Assembly: GCA_964509475.1 (NCBI GenBank)
Contig: CAZDXJ010000075.1
Coordinates: 1-11,396, forward strand
DNA: 11,396 nt
From: CAZDXJ01 sp964509475
Lineage (GTDB): Bacteria; Pseudomonadota; Gammaproteobacteria; Methylococcales; Methylomonadaceae
Reading direction: 5' to 3'
Shown here: piece by piece, positions 6,830 through 11,396 of the stretch
Position numbering within the stretch: position 1 is the first letter of the stretch
Layout of the letters: each line of letters starts with the position of its first letter
Made by a program: the position numbers and the translations under genes
The notes under the pieces: generated by a model
What the model was told of the DNA's origin: nothing
Databases searched by the model: none
Seen by the model: only the letters and a program-made list of their open reading frames with translations

Positions 6830-8068
6830 TTAATCGTTTTCAACAATCTGCTCAATCTGGCTTACAACCTTGTTTGATGCCAGTTCCATACCGCGTTTAT
6901 AACATTCGCTGGCTCGATCCTTGTTTCCGTTTTCATAAAGTAAATCCCCCAGCATCTGATAAGCGGCAACGGTCGGACCGGCCTTGATGCTTTGGGTCAG
7001 ATAATGTTCCGCTTTTTCCACCTCACCGCACTGAATACAGAGTTTACCCAAAATTCTGAGCAATACAACTTCGCCAGGGTAAATTTCCAGCCATTTTTCG
7101 GCTCTCTGCAATTGCTGTACAGGATTGTTTGATTGGACGCTGCCATATAAAACGAGCAGGGTTTCATTCCAGTTTTCCTGTAACTGGGTAACCAGGCTTT
7201 GTTCGATTTCAGCGCCGCCTCCAACTTCGATCATGGCGGCGAAGTAAATGGCATGAATGCCTGGCATGTTTTGAATATGTTCCGGGATACTTGCCCATAA
7301 TTGCTGAATTTCATCGGCATTGCCTTTTTGTGTGGCCTCCCGTAATAACATGCTGAAGGTTTCCGTTTCCAGCAGCTTTAATTCCGCTTCCATCAAGACC
7401 TGGTGGGTATGCAGTGACGGAATCAGTTTTCTGAGGGCTTCCCAGTCGCCTAATTTCCGGTAGGTCTGGTGCAACAGTTTTAAAATCGAGGCATGGCCTG
7501 GATCCATTTTATGGATGCGCATCAAGGTTTCCAGGGCTTGGTCAAACTGGTTTTCCGACAAGTGCAGTTCAGCCTGGGTCAGGCCGACGGCAACTTCGGA
7601 ACCCGGGGCATTTTGGGTGGCCATTTGCAGGTATTCATCGCGTTTTTCAAATGCACCTCGGGATTGCGCAGCTTTTGCAGCGGTCAGATAATGAATCAAA
7701 GGCGCGCCACTGTTGGTCGCATGTTTGATCAACACTTTTTCGGCTTGTTCGAAATTGCCTTCTGCGGAATCAACCAATCCGGCAATCAGGGCTTCCTGGG
7801 AACGATTGAATTTGATATTGCGGTGCTTGTTTTTCAATCGGCCCGGCAGGCGGATTAACCAGCCCAGCGCCCTGAAAAACATGTACAAAATAAAAAAAGC
7901 GACAATACCGGCAACGGCGAATACAACCAGCGAGGTTTCCAGTGACCAATGTCCAAAACCGATCAGGACATAACCGGGATCATCGTATTGCGAGAGCCAG
8001 TGGTGCAGCAGAAATGCCGCGCCAATTGCAACAAATAAGGAAACCAGAAAATAAATAATATTTTTCAC
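6830..8068 (-). CDS. hemY: Heme biosynthesis-associated membrane TPR protein HemY
   Basis: A 412-residue proteobacterial HemY, not the protoporphyrinogen oxidase that shares the name. Two N-terminal membrane helices (about 3-22 and 44-66), joined by a short loop with H and W residues, precede a basic stretch (RLPGRLKNKHR) and a long helical region of tetratricopeptide-like repeats (for example A.AKAAQSRGAFEKRDEYLQMA, and the C-terminal GDLLYENGNKDRASECYKRGMEL). In E. coli it is encoded after hemX and is thought to help organise late heme synthesis at the inner membrane. The start is GTG 8068, with a strong AAGGAG at 8075-8080 and a 6-base spacer; an ATG two bases earlier is out of frame and meets a stop at once. 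It follows hemX after 16 bases. Confidence 0.94.
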   Translation of the reverse strand: MKNIIYFLVSLFVAIGAAFLLHHWLSQYDDPGYVLIGFGHWSLETSLVVFAVAGIVAFFILYMFFRALGWLIRLPGRLKNKHRNIKFNRSQEALIAGLVDSAEGNFEQAEKVLIKHATNSGAPLIHYLTAAKAAQSRGAFEKRDEYLQMATQNAPGSEVAVGLTQAELHLSENQFDQALETLMRIHKMDPGHASILKLLHQTYRKLGDWEALRKLIPSLHTHQVLMEAELKLLETETFSMLLREATQKGNADEIQQLWASIPEHIQNMPGIHAIYFAAMIEVGGGAEIEQSLVTQLQENWNETLLVLYGSVQSNNPVQQLQRAEKWLEIYPGEVVLLRILGKLCIQCGEVEKAEHYLTQSIKAGPTVAAYQMLGDLLYENGNKDRASECYKRGMELASNKVVSQIEQIVEND

Positions 8069-8084
8069 ATCCAGCTCCTTAGGT

Positions 8085-9230
8085 TTATTTTGTGGGTGGG
8101 GTCGGTTTTTGCAAGGCCTTGTCCGTTTCTATTCTTAATTTGGCAATATCCCTTAGCATTTTCAATGATTTGCTGATATCCGGCAATTGGCGGCGCAGTT
8201 CAATGGCAAGCATCTGATTTAACTCGTTCAGGAAATCCCGGCGCTTCGAATTGTCTCTAAAATGTTCCTGAACCCAGTGTTGGGCTTCAGTCAGAGTTTT
8301 CTTGTAAAGTGCGTCATTACGCTGCACCAGTGCAATTTTTACCATCTCCAGTTTAACTTTCAACTGTTCCTTTAAAAAGATAGCTTCTTCTTTGCTTAAA
8401 ACGGCTTCGACGGGCCGGTCGGTATGCCGGATAGTGACCAATCCACCAAGATTTTCCAGGGCGGAATCCAGCATGTCTGGAGTTTGTTCGCCGTCTTGCC
8501 GGGATTTTGCCTTGTCTTTGAGCAACCCCTTGCCGGCATAGGGTAAAAACAGGGCGAGCTGTTCAACGTTTTCTTCAAGCATCTGTATTTTTGAATACAT
8601 GCCTACGATATCCGGCAATTTGATTTTTTTCAGGGCTGCTATTTCCCGGGTTAGCTGTTCACGAACCTTGAAAGCCGCGGCATCACCGCTTTCCCGTAAA
8701 CGGTGATCGGCCGCTTTTAATGCTTCCAGGGAAGTATTGACATCATAGGTTAGATGCAAACGCCGGTTGGCGACGCTCATCAGGTATTCGGCATCGGCAA
8801 TCAGCCAATCGCCCCGGGTTTTACCCAGTTGCCGTTGAATCCGTTCAATTGCGTCTCCCAGGTGGTCTTTGACCTGTTCCAGTTTGGTGTCCTGCAATTT
8901 GACGAATTCATGCAGCTTGTTGTCAATATGGGTTTCCTTGCCGGCAATTTCCGTATCCAGGTTGGTCAAATGGGTTTGGATTGCAACCAGTTGCGCCTGA
9001 TAACCTGATATCTGCTTGGTAAGCTCGGCAAGCTGGCTGTCTTCTTTTTCGATTTCATTATTCAGCCCTTGTTGTTTTTCGCGTAATTGATCGAATAATA
9101 AATAACCGACGCCCGCCAATGCCAGGATGATCAATAACATGATAATAACAAACCAGAAGCCGCCGCGAGATTTAGGCGCTGGTTTTTCGGCTTTCTCGTT
9201 GTCCAGTTGATTTTCATTCAATTCGGCCAC
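8085..9230 (-). CDS. hemX: HemX family membrane-anchored coiled-coil protein
   Basis: A 381-residue HemX, similar in length to E. coli HemX (393), often mislabelled as uroporphyrinogen-III C-methyltransferase although it has no methyltransferase fold motifs. A charged cytoplasmic N-terminus (1-24) leads to one membrane helix (about 25-47). A long coiled coil follows (about 48-125, repeated EIEKEDSQLAELTKQ-type heptads), then the conserved domain with RGDWLIADAEYLMSVANRRL (about 139-158). The last part is helical and ends in a Pro/Thr-rich tail. The start is GTG 9230 with GGGAAG just upstream; it overlaps the 3' end of hemD by 13 bases, so its ribosome site lies inside hemD. Its place between hemD and hemY is the conserved hemCDXY arrangement and implies a structural or regulatory role in tetrapyrrole synthesis. 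Confidence 0.94.
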   Translation of the reverse strand: MAELNENQLDNEKAEKPAPKSRGGFWFVIIMLLIILALAGVGYLLFDQLREKQQGLNNEIEKEDSQLAELTKQISGYQAQLVAIQTHLTNLDTEIAGKETHIDNKLHEFVKLQDTKLEQVKDHLGDAIERIQRQLGKTRGDWLIADAEYLMSVANRRLHLTYDVNTSLEALKAADHRLRESGDAAAFKVREQLTREIAALKKIKLPDIVGMYSKIQMLEENVEQLALFLPYAGKGLLKDKAKSRQDGEQTPDMLDSALENLGGLVTIRHTDRPVEAVLSKEEAIFLKEQLKVKLEMVKIALVQRNDALYKKTLTEAQHWVQEHFRDNSKRRDFLNELNQMLAIELRRQLPDISKSLKMLRDIAKLRIETDKALQKPTPPTK

Positions 9231-10000
9231 TTATCTTCCCCGTTCATTAACGCTGTAACTGTTCTAATAATCGCTGTATCGGATGGTTTTTCCGAAACGG
9301 CAATGCGGTTGAAACCCAATTCTTCGGCTGTTTTTTTTATTCGCTCACTAATCACAATCAAAGGTACTGATAATAATTGTTTTTTTATTTTTTCGCCCAG
9401 CAAAGCAAGCAGGTTGTATAAGGCTTCAACGCTGGTTATTGTGATTATGTCAAGTTGGGCATTTTCCAGCATTGTGGTAACCGGTTCGGTGTTTACCGTT
9501 GGTAAAACTCTTTTGTATACTTCCAGATAATGGACATTCGCTCCCCGGCTGCGTAATGTTTCGGCAAGCAATTCGCGGCCACCGCAGCCGCGGACGATCA
9601 AAAATGACAACCCCTTTACTTGTCTGAGTTCCGTACAAGCCAGCAAAGCTTCGCTGTTATGACTTGAGTCGGGTACCAAATCGATCATTATACCCGCTTT
9701 TTTCAGTGTATCCGCTGTTGCCGGACCAATGCTTGCGAAATGTACATTTTTTTGTAAGGCTATTTTGCCATTATTCGCCTTGAGTGCAAAATTTACCGCG
9801 TTGGGACTTGTGAAAATGACCCAATCATACGGGTTTAGTTTATTAGCAAGAGTGAAACTGTCTTGGGTTGGAACAATTCTCAAAACCGGAAAACGTATGG
9901 CAAGGCCACCCTGTTGCTCAATCAGCCGGCATAATCTGCCGGCTTGATGCGCAGGGCGGGTTACCAAAATACGCGCTCCGCTGATAGAACTCAGTGACAT
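9218..10000 (-). CDS. hemD: Uroporphyrinogen-III synthase
   Basis: HemD closes hydroxymethylbilane with inversion of ring D to make uroporphyrinogen III, the last step shared by heme, siroheme and cobalamin. The 260-residue product has the two-lobed fold's conserved patches: ILVTRP (11-16), FPVLRI (37-42), DWVIFTSPNAV (59-69), IGPATADTL (91-99), FLIVRG.GGRELLAETL (133-149) and the TITSVEAL strand (187-194). The family is weakly conserved, so the call rests on these blocks plus position directly after hemC. ATG 10000 lies 12 bases after the hemC stop with no clear Shine-Dalgarno site. An ATG overlapping the hemC stop (TGATG, 10015-10011) is in another frame. Its end overlaps hemX by 13 bases, suggesting coupled translation. 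Confidence 0.95.
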   Translation of the reverse strand: MSLSSISGARILVTRPAHQAGRLCRLIEQQGGLAIRFPVLRIVPTQDSFTLANKLNPYDWVIFTSPNAVNFALKANNGKIALQKNVHFASIGPATADTLKKAGIMIDLVPDSSHNSEALLACTELRQVKGLSFLIVRGCGGRELLAETLRSRGANVHYLEVYKRVLPTVNTEPVTTMLENAQLDIITITSVEALYNLLALLGEKIKKQLLSVPLIVISERIKKTAEELGFNRIAVSEKPSDTAIIRTVTALMNGEDKWPN

Positions 10001-10012
10001 GGTAAAAATTCA

Positions 10013-10942
10013 TCAAGAGGCATAGAGTTCAGCCAGCACCTGAGCCGCGCCATCAGCCAGCAACTGTTCGGCAATTTCTTCGCCAACGGTTTGGGCATGC
10101 TCCGGGGAACTATGTTTTTCGGCGCGATAGATTTGACTGCCATCGGGTTTGCCAACCAAACCGCGCATGAACAGACGATCTTCATGTAATTGCGCAAAAC
10201 CGGCAATAGGTACTTGGCAGCCTCCTTGCAAACGGGTATTCATGGCTCTCTCCGCGCTTACGCAAATACTGGTTTGCGGGTCATGCAAGGCTTTTAACAA
10301 GGTATTGATTTCACTATCATCAATACGGCATTCGATGCCGATAGCTCCTTGGCCAATGGCGGGCAGGCTGTCATCGGGTGACAGTTTTTCGGTAATGCGT
10401 TCGGCCATACCCAGTCTTTTCAAGCCAGCGGTGGCAAGGACAATGGCATCGTATTCTCCGGCATCCAACTTGGCCAGGCGGGTGTTGACATTACCACGCA
10501 AGGGTAGAATCTGCGCGTCAGGAAACCGGGCTTTGATCTGGCATTGGCGGCGCAGACTGGATGTGCCGATACGGGCGCGTTCGGGTAATTCTTGGAATGT
10601 GGCATAGTGATTGGAGACCATTGCGTCATAAGGGTCTTCCCGAGCCAATATCGCGGATAAATGCAAGCCCTGGGGGAACTCAACAGGTACGTCTTTCATT
10701 GAATGGACGGCGATATCCGCTCTGCCTTCCAGCATACCTTGTTCTAGCTCTTTAACAAACAATCCTTTACCACCAACCTTTGCAAGTGGAGCATCGAGGA
10801 TTCTATCGCCCCGGGTGACCATGGTAACCAACTGGGTTGTAATGTCCGGGTGGGCTTGTTGCAAGCGTGCTGCGACATATTCAGCTTGCCACAGAGCCAA
10901 TGGGCTTTTGCGTGTCGCGATACGAATGATTTTATCAGCCAA
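10013..10942 (-). CDS. hemC: Porphobilinogen deaminase (hydroxymethylbilane synthase)
   Basis: HemC polymerises four porphobilinogen units into hydroxymethylbilane in the cytoplasm. The 309-residue product is full length and very close to E. coli HemC: RIATRKSPLALWQAEYV at the N-terminus, MVTRGD (41-46), KVGGKGLFVKELE (55-67), HSMKDVP with catalytic D84, GTSSLRRQCQ (126-135), LRGNVNTRL (148-156), and GGCQVPI with C242, which binds the dipyrromethane cofactor. The start is TTG 10942, supported by AGGG at 10950-10953 with a 7-base spacer; no nearby ATG gives the conserved N-terminus. It is the first gene of the minus-strand run hemC-hemD-hemX-hemY-DUF4124-SDR. A TACAAT box 32 bases upstream could be its promoter. 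The rare start codon may limit output of the whole pathway. Confidence 0.97.
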   Translation of the reverse strand: MADKIIRIATRKSPLALWQAEYVAARLQQAHPDITTQLVTMVTRGDRILDAPLAKVGGKGLFVKELEQGMLEGRADIAVHSMKDVPVEFPQGLHLSAILAREDPYDAMVSNHYATFQELPERARIGTSSLRRQCQIKARFPDAQILPLRGNVNTRLAKLDAGEYDAIVLATAGLKRLGMAERITEKLSPDDSLPAIGQGAIGIECRIDDSEINTLLKALHDPQTSICVSAERAMNTRLQGGCQVPIAGFAQLHEDRLFMRGLVGKPDGSQIYRAEKHSSPEHAQTVGEEIAEQLLADGAAQVLAELYAS

Positions 10943-10973
10943 GATTTAACCCTGAATGTCAATAAAAAGGTAT

Positions 10974-10979
10974 ATTGTA
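10974..10979 (-). promoter_or_regulatory. Possible -10 box of the hemC promoter
   Basis: Read on the minus strand, TACAAT (5 of 6 to the -10 consensus) is followed by about 31 bases to the hemC TTG. No good -35 sits at 16-18 bases; TTGACG (11003-11008) is 23 bases away, too far for a standard sigma-70 spacer. Suggestive only. Confidence 0.3.
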
Positions 10980-11060
10980 ACCGGTTTAAGGCTGATAAAT
11001 CCCGTCAACTTTGAAAATATTTGTATCCATTCGGGGTAATTGCAGGACTTGGCTGTTGAC

Positions 11061-11182
11061 GGCAGGTGTTTTTATTTATCAATAACTGATGTTACGCGGT
11101 TTTAGATTTTTGGCACTCTATATTGTGGAAATATACTCTACAGAAACACAAAATACAGTAGGTCTGCGTAACATCACCTGCC
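11061..11182. repeat. 17-base inverted repeat with an interrupted left arm (MITE-like)
   Basis: TGATGTTACGC at 11087-11097 is the exact reverse complement of 11166-11176. The match extends outward: GGCAGG at 11061-11066 pairs with CCTGCC at 11177-11182. The left arm becomes a perfect 17-base partner (GGCAGGTGATGTTACGC) once 20 AT-rich bases (11067-11086) are skipped. The interior of 68 bases is AT-rich and non-coding. No clear target-site duplication was seen outside the arms. It could be a miniature inverted-repeat element, an intergenic palindrome family, or an accidental pair. Confidence 0.55.
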
Positions 11183-11245
11183 TGTTGGCAGACAGGTTTG
11201 CGGATTTTGAATATCAAATGAAGTAAACACGAAAAACACAAAAGC

Positions 11246-11326
11246 TGGGTCGGTTGGGTTAGGCGATAGCCGTAACCCAACAATTCTGTGCCATGTGTTG
11301 GCTTACGTTGCGCTAACCCAATCTAC
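11246..11326. repeat. Double TTGGGTTA/TAACCCAA palindrome
   Basis: The first hairpin has TTGGGTTA (11254-11261) plus GGC pairing with GCC plus TAACCCAA (11273-11280) around a GATA loop, with one bulged G: 11 pairs. The second (11298-11321) is TTGGCTTA with TAACCCAA, one C-C mismatch. The two halves are also imperfect inverted copies of each other, so one long hairpin is possible too. Sequences of this kind (TTGGGTTA.GC..TAACCCAA) recur between genes in several bacterial groups, from general recollection. Confidence 0.65.
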
Positions 11327-11329
11327 AAA

Positions 11330-11355
11330 CCTGGGCAACGAAGCGCCGTTCCAGG
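11330..11355. repeat. Small stem-loop next to the double palindrome
   Basis: CCTGG (11330-11334) pairs with CCAGG (11351-11355), and the inner AACG (11337-11340) pairs with CGTT (11347-11350) around six bases, leaving a two-base bulge. No T-run follows. It may be part of the same repeat cluster, which could continue past the window edge. Confidence 0.4.
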
Positions 11356-11396
11356 GCATTGGCCGATCCGCTGCGCTCTTGTCTGTCACCAGGCAG

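Larger units (their letters stand above)
10943..11396. other. Repeat-rich non-coding region upstream of hemC
   Basis: About 450 bases to the window edge with no credible gene on either strand; the longest open frame (minus, 11092-11283) crosses the palindromes and has no recognisable protein. It holds the hemC leader, a long interrupted inverted repeat, a double palindrome and a further hairpin, each listed separately. Between them, 11183-11245 shows nothing recognisable apart from the right arm of a small hairpin (CCTGCCTG at 11177-11184 pairing with CAGACAGG at 11189-11196). Confidence 0.7.

Noticed and set aside
8085..9230. Uroporphyrinogen-III C-methyltransferase function for hemX
   Set aside because: A frequent database label; the sequence shows one membrane helix, a coiled coil and the HemX domain but no SAM-methyltransferase motifs.
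10011..10015. TGATG overlap of the hemC stop with an ATG, resembling a coupled hemD start
   Set aside because: That ATG is not in the hemD frame; the conserved ILVTRP motif is read from ATG 10000.
11092..11283. 63-codon open frame on the minus strand upstream of hemC
   Set aside because: It runs through the palindromic repeats, is rich in Cys and has no recognisable family or ribosome site; most likely a chance frame.

Overview
The window reads as ordinary chromosome of a gammaproteobacterium. Every gene except one secreted DUF4124 protein belongs to a recognisable family. Protein sequences sit close to the E. coli homologues (YbaB, RecR, HinT, MiaB, YbeZ, YbeY, YbeX, HemC, HemD, HemX, HemY), but gene order differs from the enterics. 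Moderate GC and the hemC-hemD-hemX-hemY order would suit a free-living gammaproteobacterium such as a Methylococcales-type methanotroph; that placement is inference only.

Layout: (1) Positions 1-205 are a non-coding leader with two stem-loops, the second followed by a T-run. (2) Positions 206-5281, plus strand, hold seven tightly packed genes: ybaB and recR (DNA repair), hinT (HIT-family nucleotide hydrolase), then miaB (tRNA ms2i6A synthesis), ybeZ (PhoH-like ATPase), ybeY (rRNA endoribonuclease) and ybeX/corC (CBS-pair protein). The only sizeable gap is about 155 bases before miaB, where a promoter is plausible. (3) Positions 5282-5382 are a short convergent gap. (4) Positions 5383-10942, minus strand, are read from hemC: hemC, hemD, hemX, hemY, a secreted DUF4124 protein, and a YbbO-like short-chain dehydrogenase. 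HemC and HemD make hydroxymethylbilane and uroporphyrinogen III, the trunk of heme, siroheme and cobalamin synthesis. HemX and HemY are membrane-anchored partners of that pathway. The last two genes are packed behind them (one base between stop and start) but have no evident tetrapyrrole role. (5) Positions 10943-11396 are non-coding and packed with inverted repeats: a 17-base inverted repeat whose left arm is interrupted by 20 AT-rich bases, a pair of TTGGGTTA/TAACCCAA palindromes, and one more hairpin.

No mobile-element gene, CRISPR array, tRNA, rRNA or defence system was seen, and no new multi-gene system is claimed. The points most worth a second look are the repeat-rich region upstream of hemC, the DUF4124-SDR pair at the tail of the hem operon, and the high share of non-ATG starts (TTG for hemC and ybeZ; GTG for hemX, hemY and recR).
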